Notes: generated by a model from the sequence alone, not told the origin. Positions 7,965 to 17,628 are shown, counted from the first letter of the stretch. The stretch: 58,047 bases of DNA from Actinophytocola xanthii (GCF_001921205.1 NZ_MSIE01000041.1:1-58047), one strand, 5' to 3'. Translations and numbers: made by a program.

Positions 7965-10103
7965 TCAGCCGTCGATCAGGCCGGCGGCCCGCGCCCACCG
8001 GTACTTCGCGCCGAGGACCGCGACCGGTCGCTCGGTCGTGTAGGGATACGCGATCACCCGATGCTCGAAGAGGTAGTCGCAGGCCTGCTCGACCTCGGTG
8101 TCGCCGGCCAGGGACGCCACCACCGGCTTGTCGATCCCCTTGGCACGCGCCTCGGCGAGCACCTTCGCGGTCAGCTCGGCGAACACCATCGGCGGCGTGA
8201 CGATCGTGTGCCAGTAGCCCAGGATCAGCGCGTGGATGCGCGGGTCCTCGAGGCCAAGGCGGATGGTCGCCTCGTACGTCGACGGCGGCTCGCCACCGGT
8301 GATGTCGATCGGGTTGCCCGCCGCGCCGAACGGCGGGATGAACGCGCGGAACGCCTCGTCGAGGTCCGGTGGGATGTCCATCAGGGACAGACCCTCCGCG
8401 ACACAGGCGTCCGAGAGGAGCACTCCCGAGCCGCCGGCGCCGGTGATGATGACGACGTTCTCGCCCTTCGGGGTCGGAAGCAACGGCAGACCCCGGGCGT
8501 ACTCCAGCATCTCGTTCAGCCCCGGCGCCCGAACCACGCCGGCCTGGCGGAGGATGTCGTCGTACACCTTGTCGTCGCCGGCCAGGGCACCGGTATGCGA
8601 GCTGGCTGCCCGCGCACCCATGTCCGTACGGCCCGCCTTGAGCACGACAACAGGCTTCTTCTTGGTCATGCGCTGCGCGGTCTCCACGAACGCACGACCG
8701 TCCTTCAGGTCCTCGAGGTGCATGGCGACACACTGCGTGTTGTCGTCGTTCTCGAAGAACGTCAACAGGTCGTCCTCGTCCACGTCGGACTTGTTGCCGA
8801 GGCCGACGATGGCCGAGACGCCCATCTTGGTGGTCCGGGCGAAGCCGAGGATGGCCATGCCGATACCACCGGACTGCGAGGTGAGCGCGACGCCGCCCTT
8901 CACGTCGTAGGGCGTGCAGAACGTCGCGCACAGGTTCTGCGGTGTGTAGTAGTAGCCGTAGATGTTCGGGCCTAGCATGCGGACGCCGTACTCGGTGGCG
9001 ATGCCGACGATCTCGTCCTGGAGCTCCTGGTTGCCGGTCTCGGCGAACCCGGACGGGATCATCACGGCCGCGGTGACGCCCTTCTTGCCGCACTCGGTCA
9101 GCGCCGCCGGCACGAACTTCGCCGGGACCGCGAACACCGCGACGTCCACCTCACCCGGCACGTCGGCGATCGTCCTGTACGCGGTGCGCCCCTGGATCTG
9201 CTCGGCCTTGGGGTTGATCGGGTAGATCTCCCCCGCGTAGCCGCCGTTGATCAGGTTCTTCATCACCGAGTTGCCGATCTTGCCGGCCTGGTCGGAGGCA
9301 CCGATGACGGCGACCGAACGCGGGTTCATCAGCCGGTTCATCGCCGTGAGGATGTCCTCCTGGCTGTGCCGCACCGGTTCGGACCGCTTCTCGGTCTCCA
9401 GCAGGATCCGCACGTCGGCCGCCGTCGCGCCGCTCGCCGAGGCGAACACCGGGTTGAGGTCGAACTCGCTGATCTCCGGGAAGTCGGTGACCAGCTGGGA
9501 CACCTTCTGGATCACGTCGGCGATCGCGTCGAGGTCGGCCGGCTCGGCACCGCGGGCGCCCTGAAGCACCTCGGCGGCCTGGATGCCGGTGACCATGGAC
9601 CTCGCCTCGGCCTGGTCCAGCGGGGCCAGGCGGAAGGTGACGTCCTTGAGCACCTCCACCAGCACGCCGCCGAGGCCGAACGCGACGACCTTGCCGAACG
9701 TGCCGTCGGTGGTGGCGCCGACGATGACCTCCTGGCCGCCGCCGACCATCTCCTGGATCTGCACCCCGGAGATCGAGGCGTTCTCCTTGTATGCCTTGGC
9801 GTTGGCAATGATCTTGTCGAACGCCGCGCGGGCGGCGTCCGCGCCGTCCACACCGATGATGACGCCGCCGGCCTCGGTCTTGTGCAGGATGTCCGGGGAG
9901 ACGATCTTCGCGGCCACCGGCTTGCCGATCTCCTCGGCGAGGCTCGCTGCCTCGTCCGCCGTCGTGGCGAGACCCTCACGCGGGGTGGGGATCCCGTACG
10001 CGTCGCAGACCCGCTTGCCCTCGGGGGCCGTGAGCGAGTCCCGTCCCTCGGCCCGGACCTTGTCCAGGACCTCGCGGACGGACGCCTTGTCTACTTCGGA
10101 CAT
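7965..10103 (-). CDS. acyl-CoA ligase (ADP/NDP-forming), fused ATP-grasp and CoA-binding subunits
   Basis: A 712-residue fused acetate/acyl-CoA synthetase of the NDP-forming superfamily. Order: N-terminal ATP-grasp subdomain (about 1-230, with KIVSPDILHKTEAGGV and a C-terminal DLNPVF), CoA-binding Rossmann domain (about 260-390, PRSVAVIGASDQAGKIGNSV), then ligase domains with SSHTGALAGDD, whose His503 is the expected phosphohistidine. The ATP-grasp half precedes the CoA-binding half, opposite to several archaeal enzymes. It would activate a carboxylate with ATP and CoA. It is four bases from the CoA-transferase gene in one operon, so it may prime the cycle by making the first acyl-CoA (oxalyl-CoA, acetyl-CoA or a 2-hydroxyacyl-CoA). 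Substrate not deducible. Confidence 0.9.
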   Translation of the reverse strand: MSEVDKASVREVLDKVRAEGRDSLTAPEGKRVCDAYGIPTPREGLATTADEAASLAEEIGKPVAAKIVSPDILHKTEAGGVIIGVDGADAARAAFDKIIANAKAYKENASISGVQIQEMVGGGQEVIVGATTDGTFGKVVAFGLGGVLVEVLKDVTFRLAPLDQAEARSMVTGIQAAEVLQGARGAEPADLDAIADVIQKVSQLVTDFPEISEFDLNPVFASASGATAADVRILLETEKRSEPVRHSQEDILTAMNRLMNPRSVAVIGASDQAGKIGNSVMKNLINGGYAGEIYPINPKAEQIQGRTAYRTIADVPGEVDVAVFAVPAKFVPAALTECGKKGVTAAVMIPSGFAETGNQELQDEIVGIATEYGVRMLGPNIYGYYYTPQNLCATFCTPYDVKGGVALTSQSGGIGMAILGFARTTKMGVSAIVGLGNKSDVDEDDLLTFFENDDNTQCVAMHLEDLKDGRAFVETAQRMTKKKPVVVLKAGRTDMGARAASSHTGALAGDDKVYDDILRQAGVVRAPGLNEMLEYARGLPLLPTPKGENVVIITGAGGSGVLLSDACVAEGLSLMDIPPDLDEAFRAFIPPFGAAGNPIDITGGEPPSTYEATIRLGLEDPRIHALILGYWHTIVTPPMVFAELTAKVLAEARAKGIDKPVVASLAGDTEVEQACDYLFEHRVIAYPYTTERPVAVLGAKYRWARAAGLIDG

Positions 10104-10107
10104 TGCC

Positions 10108-11337
10108 TCAGATCACTCCATTCGCCTTGAGCTCGGCGAGCTCCTGCTCGGGCAGGCCGAGCTCGGAGCCGTAGATTTCCTGGTTGTGCTCCCCGAGGAG
10201 CGGCGAGCGCTCCACGGTGGTCGGCGAGTCGGACAGCTTGATCGGCATACCGACGGTGGTGAACTCGCCTCGCTCGGGGTGGTCCACCTTGACCACGATC
10301 TCGTTCTCCGCCAGCGAGGTGTCCTCGATGATCTCCTTGGTGGACAGGATCGGCCCGCACGGCACGTTGTGGGCGTTGAGCTTCGCCAACACCTCCCACT
10401 TGTTGTGCCCGGAGGTCCAGTCCTCGATCAGCTGGAACATCTTGTCCAGCTTGTTGAGGCGAGCCTCCGGCGTCGACCACTCGGGGTCGTCGGCCAGCTC
10501 GGGCCGGCCGATCAGCTTGGCGATCGGCTCCCAGCCGACCGGCTGAACGATCACGTAGATGTAGTCGTTCGGCCCACCCGGCGCGCACTTGACGGCCCAG
10601 CCGGGCTGACCGCCGCCGGAGGCGTTGCCCGAGCGGGGCACCTCGTCGCCGAACTCGGCGTTGGGGTACTCCTTGAGCGGGCCGTGCGCGAGCCGCTGCT
10701 GGTCACGCAGCTTCACCCGGCACAGGTTGAGCACCGCGTGCTGCATCGCGACGGTCACCCGCTGCCCGCGACCGGTGTGCTCACGCTGGTACAGGGCGGC
10801 CAGGATGCCGGCCACGGTGTGCATACCGGTGCCGGAGTCGCCGATCTGCGCGCCGGTGGCCAGCGGCGGTCCGTCCTCGAAGCCGGTGGTGGACATCGAG
10901 CCACCCATTGCCTGCGCGACCACCTCGTAGGCCTTGAAGTGGGTGTAGGGGCCGTCGCCGAAGCCCTTGATCGAGGCGTAGATCAGCCGGGGGTTCAGCT
11001 CCTGGAGCTTCTCCCAGCTGAAGCCCATCCGGTCGACCGCGCCGGGCCCGAAGTTCTCGGCGAGGATGTCGAACTTCTTCACCATCTCGGTGAACAGCTC
11101 CTTGCCCCGCGCGGACTTCATGTTCAGCGTGATACTGCGCTTGTTGCAGTTCAGCATCGTGAAGTAGAGGCTGTCCACATCGGGCAGATCGCGCAGCTGC
11201 TTGCGCGTGATGTCACCGGTCGGAGCCTCGATCTTGACCACGTCCGCACCGAGCCACGCCAGGATCTGCGTACAGGAGGGTCCACTTTGGACGTGGGTCA
11301 TGTCGAGGACCCGAACGCCCTCGAGTGCCTTTCGCAT
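10108..11337 (-). CDS. frc: class III (CaiB/BaiF) CoA-transferase, formyl-CoA transferase-like
   Basis: A 409-residue family III CoA-transferase. Close to Frc: MTHVQSGP with Gln17, the catalytic aspartate in GDSGTGMH (Asp167, equivalent to Asp169 of Oxalobacter Frc), and a glycine loop SGGGQPGW where Frc has its tetraglycine gate. Frc moves CoA from formyl-CoA to oxalate, giving oxalyl-CoA and formate. It is 11 bases downstream of the ThDP enzyme that would release formyl-CoA, so the two form a CoA-recycling pair. The carboxylate acceptor might be oxalate or, if the neighbour is a 2-hydroxyacyl-CoA lyase, a 2-hydroxy acid. The gene symbol is by similarity only. Confidence 0.85.
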   Translation of the reverse strand: MRKALEGVRVLDMTHVQSGPSCTQILAWLGADVVKIEAPTGDITRKQLRDLPDVDSLYFTMLNCNKRSITLNMKSARGKELFTEMVKKFDILAENFGPGAVDRMGFSWEKLQELNPRLIYASIKGFGDGPYTHFKAYEVVAQAMGGSMSTTGFEDGPPLATGAQIGDSGTGMHTVAGILAALYQREHTGRGQRVTVAMQHAVLNLCRVKLRDQQRLAHGPLKEYPNAEFGDEVPRSGNASGGGQPGWAVKCAPGGPNDYIYVIVQPVGWEPIAKLIGRPELADDPEWSTPEARLNKLDKMFQLIEDWTSGHNKWEVLAKLNAHNVPCGPILSTKEIIEDTSLAENEIVVKVDHPERGEFTTVGMPIKLSDSPTTVERSPLLGEHNQEIYGSELGLPEQELAELKANGVI

Positions 11338-11348
11338 GCCAGGCCCCT

Positions 11349-13076
11349 TTACTTGTACATGGTCTGGTTCATCGTCCCCGGGGCGTACACCTCGGGGTCG
11401 ACCCAGACGTTGATCAGCGAGGGCAGGCCGCTCTCCCGCGCACGCTCGAGCGCCGGGCGGATGTCCTTGGGGTCGCGGACCTCCTCGCCGTAGCCGCCGA
11501 GCATCCGGGCGAACTCGTCGTAGCGCACGTCGCCCAGGGTGTTGCCCACCCGGCCGCGGTCGGCGCCGTACTTCTGGATCTGCCCGTAGCGGATCTGGTT
11601 CATCGAGGAGTTGTTGCCGACGATGCCCACGAACGGCAGGTTGAAGCGGACCAGCGTCTCGAAGTCGAAGCCGGTGAGGCTGAAGGCGCCGTCACCGAAC
11701 AGTGCGACGACCTCCTTGTCCGGCCGCGCGTACTTGGCCGCCATCACGAACGGGACGCCCACGCCGAGGGTGCCAAGGGGACCCGGGTCCATCCAGTGCC
11801 CCGGGGACTTGGGCTGCACGACCTGGCCGGAGAACGTGACGATGTCGCCGCCGTCGCCGATGTAGATCGAGTCCTCGGTGAGGAACTCGTTGATCTCGTG
11901 GACGAGCCGGTACGGGTCGATCGGCGTCGAGTCGGACAGCTGGCGCGGCAGGCGCTTCTCGTAGGCCTGGGTCTCCACCGCACGCAGCTCCTCCAGCCAC
12001 GCCTTCCGGCCAACGGCGCCGTTGTCCACCCGGCCGGAGGCGGCCTGGGTGACAGCTGCCAGAACGGCGCCGGCGTCGCCCACGATGCCCAGGTCGACGT
12101 CGCGGTTCTTGCCGACGGTGCGGTAGTCGAGGTCGATCTGGACCACGGTCGCCTGCTGGGAGAGCCGCTTGCCGTAGCCCATCCGGAAGTCGAACGGGGT
12201 GCCGACGATGATGATCAGGTCGGCGTTCTGGAAGGCGTAGCGGCGGGCGAGCTGGAGGTGGTGCGGGTCGCCCGGGGGGAGCGTGCCGCGGCCGGAGCCG
12301 TTCATGAACGCCGGCACGTTGAGCGCGCGGACGAACTCGATGGCGGCGTCGGTGCCCCGGGTGGTCCATACCTGGCTGCCGAGCAGCACGCACGGCTTCT
12401 CGGCGCTGACCACGAGGTCGGCGAGGCGCTCGACGGCCGCGGGGTCACCCGAGGTCTTCGTCGAGGCGCGGTAGCCGCCGGCCTTCGGGATGCGTGCCTT
12501 CGCAAGCGGCACGGAGGCGTCCAGCACGTCGCGCGGGATCTCCAGGAAGGAGGGTCCGGGGGCGCCGTGGAAGCACTCGCGGAAGGCCATCGACACCAGG
12601 TCGGCCGCGCGCTCGGTGCTGGGCACGGTGGCGGCGAACTTGGTGATCGGGGTCATCATGTCGACGTGCGGGAGGTCCTGCAGGGACCCCATCTTGTGCT
12701 GGCTGAGCGCACCCTGGCCGCCGATCAGCAGCATGGGGCTCTCCGCGCGCAAGGCGTTGGCGACACCGGTGACCGCGTCGGTCGTGCCAGGGCCGGCGGT
12801 CACCACGGCGCAGCCGGGCTTGCCGGTGATCCGCGCGTAGCCGTCGGCCGCGTGCGCGGCGACCTGCTCGTGGCGCACGTCGATGACGTCGATCCCCTCG
12901 TCGACACATCCGTCGTAGATGTCGATGATGTGTCCACCGCAGAGCGTGAAGATCACGTCCACGCCCTCGGCCTTGAGCGCCTTGGCCACCAGATGACCAC
13001 CGGAGATCGTCTCCGGGTTCTCCTGACCGTCGCTGCCCGGCGTCTCCCGGACGGTTGAAGCCATGTGACTCGTCAT
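11349..13076 (-). CDS. ThDP-dependent oxalyl-CoA decarboxylase or 2-hydroxyacyl-CoA lyase
   Basis: A 575-residue thiamin diphosphate enzyme: PYR domain with catalytic Glu70 ([12 protein letters not shown]), central domain, and PP domain with [10 protein letters not shown]...NN metal/ThDP motif. The stretch following Glu70 ([20 protein letters not shown], then [16 protein letters not shown]) resembles the ILVBL/HACL2 branch and acetolactate synthases more than Oxalobacter Oxc, which has a Tyr-Glu pair (QGDYEEMD) there. The C-terminus ends in [12 protein letters not shown], a possible active-site lid. With the adjacent Frc-like transferase, formyl-CoA is the likely product, from oxalyl-CoA or a 2-hydroxyacyl-CoA. 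ATG 13076 abuts its GAGGAG; ATG 13064 is an alternative. Operon promoter carries operator C. Confidence 0.85.
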   Translation of the reverse strand: MTSHMASTVRETPGSDGQENPETISGGHLVAKALKAEGVDVIFTLCGGHIIDIYDGCVDEGIDVIDVRHEQVAAHAADGYARITGKPGCAVVTAGPGTTDAVTGVANALRAESPMLLIGGQGALSQHKMGSLQDLPHVDMMTPITKFAATVPSTERAADLVSMAFRECFHGAPGPSFLEIPRDVLDASVPLAKARIPKAGGYRASTKTSGDPAAVERLADLVVSAEKPCVLLGSQVWTTRGTDAAIEFVRALNVPAFMNGSGRGTLPPGDPHHLQLARRYAFQNADLIIIVGTPFDFRMGYGKRLSQQATVVQIDLDYRTVGKNRDVDLGIVGDAGAVLAAVTQAASGRVDNGAVGRKAWLEELRAVETQAYEKRLPRQLSDSTPIDPYRLVHEINEFLTEDSIYIGDGGDIVTFSGQVVQPKSPGHWMDPGPLGTLGVGVPFVMAAKYARPDKEVVALFGDGAFSLTGFDFETLVRFNLPFVGIVGNNSSMNQIRYGQIQKYGADRGRVGNTLGDVRYDEFARMLGGYGEEVRDPKDIRPALERARESGLPSLINVWVDPEVYAPGTMNQTMYK

Positions 13077-13108
13077 CTCCTCATGTCATCGTGTGTCGAG
13101 GTGTGGCG

Positions 13109-13126
13109 CATACTGCATACCGTATG
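13109..13126. promoter_or_regulatory. CATAC/GTATG operator, copy C (ThDP enzyme operon)
   Basis: CATACTGCATACCGTATG contains the perfect palindrome CATAC-C-GTATG (13116-13126) and an extra upstream CATAC. It is 33 bases upstream of ATG 13076, in position to block or activate the leftward operon promoter. Confidence 0.7.
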
Positions 13127-13287
13127 ACTCTAATGAGGGCCAGCGTCCCGGTCTACGTTTTGTCGTCCGCGCCTGTCGAAGCTGTTGCCTGATCCCACTC
13201 ACGCTGGCATCGGCGAGCCCTTCGAGCCGCCTTGCAGCGCCCTGACCAGCCGATCCGTGTTCACTCTTCTCGTTTTGGCCAACATCT

Positions 13288-13306
13288 CATACTGTATGCT
13301 GCATAC
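13288..13306. promoter_or_regulatory. CATAC/GTATG operator, copy D (reductase gene)
   Basis: CATACTGTATGCTGCATAC holds two overlapping palindromes, CATAC-T-GTATG (13288-13298) and GTATGC-T-GCATAC (13294-13306), ending 29 bases before the GTG start at 13336. About 160 bases from copy C in the same divergent promoter region; the sequence between the two shows nothing else I can name. Confidence 0.7.
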
Positions 13307-13335
13307 CAAATGAACACAAGAACGGAGCTTACGCG

Positions 13336-14316
13336 GTGAAAGTTGCTGTTCTTGGGGCCGGCGCCATCGGCGCGTACGTCGGTGCCGCCCTGCACCGGGC
13401 AGGAGCCCAGGTGCATCTCATAGCCAGAGGTCCCCATCTGGAGAAGATCCGTGCCGACGGCGTCCGGGTGCTCAGCCCCCGGGGCGACTTCGAAGCCCGT
13501 CCCCATGCAACTGACGACCCGGCCGAGGTTGGCCCGGTCGACCATGTCTTCCTCGGCCTGAAGGCCAACCGGTACGCCGAGGCCGGCCCGATGATCAAGC
13601 CGTTGCTGCACGACACCACCACGATCATCGCGGCGCAGAACGGGATCCCCTGGTGGTACTTCCACGGCGTGCCGGGCAGGTACGCCGGTTACCGGATCAA
13701 CAGCGTCGACCCCGGTGGTGCGGTCAGCGCCGTGCTGCCGGTCGAGCGAGCGATCGGCTGCGTCGTCTACGCGGCGACGGAGATCGCCTCCCCCGGCGTG
13801 ATCCGCCACCTGGAAGGCACCCGTTTCTCCATCGGCGAGCCGACCGGCGAGATCTCGAGCCGCTGCACGGAGTTCTCCGAAGCGATGATCGCCGGCGGTC
13901 TCAAGTGCCCGGTGGAGCCGGACCTGCGCAAGGACATCTGGCTGAAGCTGATGGGCAACATCGCCTTCAACCCCATCAGCGCCCTGACCAGAGCGACGAT
14001 CGCCGGCATGTGTCGACACGCGGACACCCGCGAGGTGGTCATCCAGATGATGCGCGAGACCCTCGACGTCGCCGCGCGGCTGGACTCGTACCCGGAGATC
14101 TCCATCGAGCGGCGGATGGCCGGTGCCGAGCGGACCGGCGAGCACAAGACGTCGACACTGCAGGACCTCGAGAAGGGCAAACCGCTCGAGCTGGACGTGA
14201 TCCTCAAGGCAGTCGTCGAGCTGGCGGACCTGACCGGTGCGGAGGCGCCGACGGTGCGGGTGGTCAGCGCGCTGGCCGACCTGCTGAACGAGCAGGTGAG
14301 CGCTCAGGCGAGCTGA
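13336..14316 (+). CDS. ketopantoate reductase (ApbA/PanE) family 2-oxoacid reductase
   Basis: A 326-residue NAD(P)-dependent oxidoreductase. The N-terminal Rossmann motif GAGAIGAYVG (residues 7-16) is followed by the typical VFLGLKANRY and the C-terminal helical domain (LRKDIWLKLMGNIAFNPISA, containing the family's catalytic Lys/Asn region, and a late Glu in the ELDVILKAV helix). Family members reduce 2-oxoacids, e.g. ketopantoate, to 2-hydroxy acids. GTG 13336 has GGAG eight bases before it. It is divergent from the ThDP enzyme operon and shares its operator, so it probably handles a 2-oxo or 2-hydroxy acid of that pathway rather than making pantoate. A strong terminator follows. Confidence 0.85.
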   Translation: MKVAVLGAGAIGAYVGAALHRAGAQVHLIARGPHLEKIRADGVRVLSPRGDFEARPHATDDPAEVGPVDHVFLGLKANRYAEAGPMIKPLLHDTTTIIAAQNGIPWWYFHGVPGRYAGYRINSVDPGGAVSAVLPVERAIGCVVYAATEIASPGVIRHLEGTRFSIGEPTGEISSRCTEFSEAMIAGGLKCPVEPDLRKDIWLKLMGNIAFNPISALTRATIAGMCRHADTREVVIQMMRETLDVAARLDSYPEISIERRMAGAERTGEHKTSTLQDLEKGKPLELDVILKAVVELADLTGAEAPTVRVVSALADLLNEQVSAQAS

Positions 14317-14332
14317 GTGGGGTGAGTGTGGT

Positions 14333-14359
14333 GCGGCGGGCGCGCTGAGCGCCCGCCGC
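14333..14359 (+). terminator. rho-independent terminator after the reductase gene
   Basis: Perfect 11-bp stem GCGGCGGGCGC / GCGCCCGCCGC with a GCTGA loop, followed by AGTTTCTTTC. Located 16 bases past the reductase stop. Confidence 0.85.
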
Positions 14360-14517
14360 AGTTTCTTTCCGCCGGATCACCCCAGGTAGGCGCCAACCAG
14401 GTCGACGAGGTTCGCCTGGAGGGTTTCCGCCTCCCGCAGTCCATGCATGAGCCGACGCTACGAACACCGCCGACTGATCAGGTAGGACGGTGTGTCCCAC
14501 TACCCGATCGGGGTGGC

Positions 14518-15708
14518 CTATCCGGCGATGACGCCCAGCCGAACCGCGAGGTCCCGAACCGGGCCGCTCGCGCGGCGCTTCCGTTCGACGAGTTCGGCCA
14601 GCACCTGGCGGGGCAGCGTCTGGAACCTGATCCAGTCCGGGGCGAACTGCTCCATCGACAGCAGGGTGTTCGCCGCCGCGGCGTCCCGGCCGAGGCGCAG
14701 CTGCGCCAGGGCCACGTCAGCCAGATGTCTGGCGCGGCTGGCGAGCGGCAGGGCCGCGTCGTCCGGCAGAGCCGATGCGGCGGTCAGCGCGGCCGAGAAC
14801 TCGTCCTGGGCTACGTACACATCGACCCGCATCATCGCCAGCTTGGCCGGGCCGAACGTGGTCTGGTGGACGTCGCGGTCGTGGCCCAGCCGGATGGCCA
14901 TCTCCCCGGCGGCGTCGAGCAGTTCGGCGGCCGCGGCGCCGCGGTTTGCTCTGGCCGCCGCCGTCGCGCCGGTGACCGTGAGGATGCCGTAGGCCGCCAG
15001 CTCCGGTTCGCTGGCGTCGCCGCGTGGCTCGATGTCGTTCGCGGCGACCACGGCGACCCGTTCGGACTCCTCGTACCGGCCCTGCACGAGCAGCTGCCAG
15101 GACACCGACATCCGCAGCGCCGAGTCCAGCATCGGGTCGCCGCCGCCTTCCGCGGCCCGCAACGCCTCGCGAATGGCCAGGAATGCCGCGTCGGGATGCC
15201 CGAGATGCACGAGGGTGTCGCCGGCGGCCTGGTAGGCCCGGGCGAGAGCGCGAGCGGCGCCGGGGCGCTGCTCCGACGCCACGGCTCGCGCGGTGGCACG
15301 TAGCTGCATCAAGGCGTTCGGCAGCGTCGCCGACAACAGCTCGTAGCGGCCGGACCAGTAGGCGCCCCACAGGTAGGTGGCCGTGCGTTCGGCCTCCTCG
15401 AGGGTGAGTGGCTCGATGTCCGGGCCATCGCCGTCGGTCAGGTCGTCGACCGGGGTGAGGGCACGGCGGATCGCCACAACACCAGCGTCGGGGTCGGCGG
15501 ACGGGACGCCCCTTGGCTTGTCGAGCAGTTCGGCCAGGGAAACGTCGAGCGCACGCGCGATGCGTTGCAGGCTGCCGACTGCCGCGGTCTGGCGCTGGCC
15601 CTGTTCGAGCTTGCGGACGAGGTCCACGCTGACCCCAGCTCGTTCGGCCAGCTCCCGCTGGGTAAGCAGCGTTCCGCGCAGCTGCCGGATCCGGGCGCCC
15701 AGTTCCAT
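14518..15708 (-). CDS. XRE-family regulator with TPR-like C-terminal domain
   Basis: A 396-residue protein. Residues about 1-65 form an XRE helix-turn-helix (MELGARIRQLRGTLLTQREL, AERAGVSVDLVRKLEQGQRQ). The remainder is alpha-helical with repeat-like Ala/Leu pattern (ARALARAYQAAGDTLVHLGH, AAFLAIREALRAAE), resembling the TPR sensor regions of actinobacterial regulators. ATG 15708 follows GAGGTGGACGGT; longer frames to 15792 lack support. It lies downstream of the DrrAB-like exporter on the same strand, with a GC-rich hairpin between, so it could regulate that exporter (inference). No ligand is evident. Confidence 0.85.
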   Translation of the reverse strand: MELGARIRQLRGTLLTQRELAERAGVSVDLVRKLEQGQRQTAAVGSLQRIARALDVSLAELLDKPRGVPSADPDAGVVAIRRALTPVDDLTDGDGPDIEPLTLEEAERTATYLWGAYWSGRYELLSATLPNALMQLRATARAVASEQRPGAARALARAYQAAGDTLVHLGHPDAAFLAIREALRAAEGGGDPMLDSALRMSVSWQLLVQGRYEESERVAVVAANDIEPRGDASEPELAAYGILTVTGATAAARANRGAAAAELLDAAGEMAIRLGHDRDVHQTTFGPAKLAMMRVDVYVAQDEFSAALTAASALPDDAALPLASRARHLADVALAQLRLGRDAAAANTLLSMEQFAPDWIRFQTLPRQVLAELVERKRRASGPVRDLAVRLGVIAG

Positions 15709-15752
15709 ACCGTCCACCTCTTCGCGGTAGGCCCTCGCTGCGCGAGGCCAAC

Positions 15753-15781
15753 GCGGCGGGCGCGCTGGGCGCGCCCGCCGC
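15753..15781. repeat. GC-rich hairpin between exporter and XRE-TPR gene
   Basis: 13-bp perfect stem GCGGCGGGCGCGC / GCGCGCCCGCCGC with a 3-base loop, just past the permease stop on the minus strand. No U-tract on the minus strand. It shares GCGGCGGGCGCGCTG with the terminator at 14333, so both ends of the XRE-TPR gene carry similar hairpins. Confidence 0.6.
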
Positions 15782-15788
15782 CAGGGGC

Positions 15789-16637
15789 TCACTTCCGGTT
15801 GTACAGCCGCATGGTCAGGGTGCCGAAGATCGCCACGATGACGGCGCCGGCGACCAGCACCCAGGTGATCTCACCCGCGTCCGGCCTGCCCTGCATGAGG
15901 CCGCGGACCGCGGCGACCAGGTGGGTCACCGGGTTGACCTCGGTGAACACCCGCAGCCAGCCGGGCATGGTGGTCGGTTCGACGAAGACGTTGGAGAGGA
16001 ACGTCAGGGGGAACAGGACCATCATGCTGACGCCCATGACAGACTTCTCCGAGCGGAGCAGCAGGCCGAACATCGTCCACACCCACGAGAAGGCGAACGA
16101 GAACAGCACCAGCAGCGCTATCCCGAGGACCACCCCGGTCGGGCCGCCCTGGGGACGGAAGCCGAGGATCAGGCCGACCACGAGGATGACCGTCGCCGCG
16201 GTGACGTAGCGGAACACGTCGCCGAACAGCGCGCCGACCAGCGCGGCGGGGCGCCAGATGGGCAGGGTGCGGAAGCGGTCGAACACGCCCTTCTCGATGT
16301 CGACGTTCACGCCGGTGCCGGTGTACATGGTGATCATCACGACGCTGGTGACCATGATGCCCGGCAGCAGGTACTGCAGGTACTCGGTCACCGAGCCGGC
16401 CAGCGCACCCCCGAACAGGTAGGTGAACATCAGCACCATCATGATCGGGAACGCGGTGACGTCGAACATCTGCTCCGGCACGTGCTTGATCTTCAGCATC
16501 GCGCGCCAGCCGAAGGTGACGGCCGCGGACCAGGCGGACGGCCGGGGCGGCCGCTCGGCGCCGTCGAGCACGGCGGCGAGGCTGTCCGCCGCCGGGGTGT
16601 AGCTGGAGACGGTGGGTTCAGTGGTGGCGGTACTCAT
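15789..16637 (-). CDS. ABC-2 type exporter permease, DrrB-like
   Basis: A 282-residue membrane protein with six predicted helices and the ABC-2 permease core ([40 protein letters not shown] coupling-helix region; [20 protein letters not shown]). DrrB-type subunits pair with a DrrA ATPase to export lipids or drugs such as daunorubicin. The start ATG 16637 overlaps the ATPase stop (16634) by four bases, so translation is coupled. Substrate unknown; the FMN reductase upstream and XRE-TPR regulator downstream give no specific clue. Confidence 0.9.
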   Translation of the reverse strand: MSTATTEPTVSSYTPAADSLAAVLDGAERPPRPSAWSAAVTFGWRAMLKIKHVPEQMFDVTAFPIMMVLMFTYLFGGALAGSVTEYLQYLLPGIMVTSVVMITMYTGTGVNVDIEKGVFDRFRTLPIWRPAALVGALFGDVFRYVTAATVILVVGLILGFRPQGGPTGVVLGIALLVLFSFAFSWVWTMFGLLLRSEKSVMGVSMMVLFPLTFLSNVFVEPTTMPGWLRVFTEVNPVTHLVAAVRGLMQGRPDAGEITWVLVAGAVIVAIFGTLTMRLYNRK

Positions 16638-17614
16638 GCCGCAACCTCCTCGGTGGTGGCGGGGTGGTCGGTCAGGGCGAGGAACACCTCGTCGAGGGTC
16701 GGCTGGCCCAGGGCGAAGTTGTCGACGGTGATCCCGGCAGCGGCCAGCTCGGCCAGCGCGCGCGAGGCCTGCTCGGCGGCCTCCCGGTCGGTGTCCTCCC
16801 CGGAGAGCTGGGCGGTCAGCGCGACCGGGTCGGCGTCCAGTTGCACCGACGAGCCGAGCACGGCGGTCAGCACCCGCAGCGCGTCCTCCCGCTGCGCCGC
16901 GTCCCGCAGCCGGACGTGCACCGAGCCGGCACCCACGGAGGCCTTGAGCTCGCCCGGCGTGCCCTCCGCGATGACCTTGCCCCGGTCGATGACCGCGATC
17001 CTGGACGCCAGCTGGTCGGCCTCGTCCAGGTACTGGGTGGTGAGCATGACCGTCGTGCCCTGCGCGACGATGATCCGCACGATGTCCCAGACCTGGTTGC
17101 GGCTGCGCGGGTCGAGCCCGGTCGTCGGCTCGTCGAGGAACAGCACGTCCGGGGTGGTGAGGATGGACGCCGCGATGTCGATCCGGCGGCGCATGCCGCC
17201 GGAGTAGTTCTTGACCTGCCGGTCCGCGGCGTCGGAGAGGCCGAAGGCGTCCAGCAGCTGGCCCGCCCGTTCCCTGGCCCTGGCTTTGCGGTACCCGAGC
17301 AACCGCCCGACCAGGACGAGGTTCTCCAGGCCGGTGAGGTCCTCGTCGACGGAGGCGTACTGCCCGGTGAGGCTGACCCTCGCCCGCACCGCGTCCGCCT
17401 CGTGGACCACGTCGTGGCCGAAGACCCTCGCCTCACCTCCGTCCGGCCGCAGCAGGGTGGCCAACATCTTCACCGCGGTGGTCTTGCCCGCGCCGTTCGG
17501 ACCGAGCACCCCGTACACGGTGCCGGCCGGAACCGCCAGGTCCACCCCGTCCACGGCCCTGGTCTTGCCGAACGTCTTGACGAGGCCCGATGTCTCGATG
17601 GCCAGTTCGGTCAT
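16634..17614 (-). CDS. ABC exporter ATPase, DrrA-like
   Basis: A 326-residue ATPase: Walker [13 protein letters not shown] near residue 40, signature [13 protein letters not shown], Walker [16 protein letters not shown], and a C-terminal DrrA-type extension ending near [17 protein letters not shown], the motif typical of daunorubicin-resistance ATPases. ATG 17614 ([16 protein letters not shown]) is chosen because homology begins there; AAGGGA lies about nine bases upstream. It energises the permease encoded immediately downstream. The FMN reductase stop is 14 bases upstream, so a three-gene operon is likely. Confidence 0.92.
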   Translation of the reverse strand: MTELAIETSGLVKTFGKTRAVDGVDLAVPAGTVYGVLGPNGAGKTTAVKMLATLLRPDGGEARVFGHDVVHEADAVRARVSLTGQYASVDEDLTGLENLVLVGRLLGYRKARARERAGQLLDAFGLSDAADRQVKNYSGGMRRRIDIAASILTTPDVLFLDEPTTGLDPRSRNQVWDIVRIIVAQGTTVMLTTQYLDEADQLASRIAVIDRGKVIAEGTPGELKASVGAGSVHVRLRDAAQREDALRVLTAVLGSSVQLDADPVALTAQLSGEDTDREAAEQASRALAELAAAGITVDNFALGQPTLDEVFLALTDHPATTEEVAA

Positions 17615-17628
17615 CTCCGTATGTCCCT

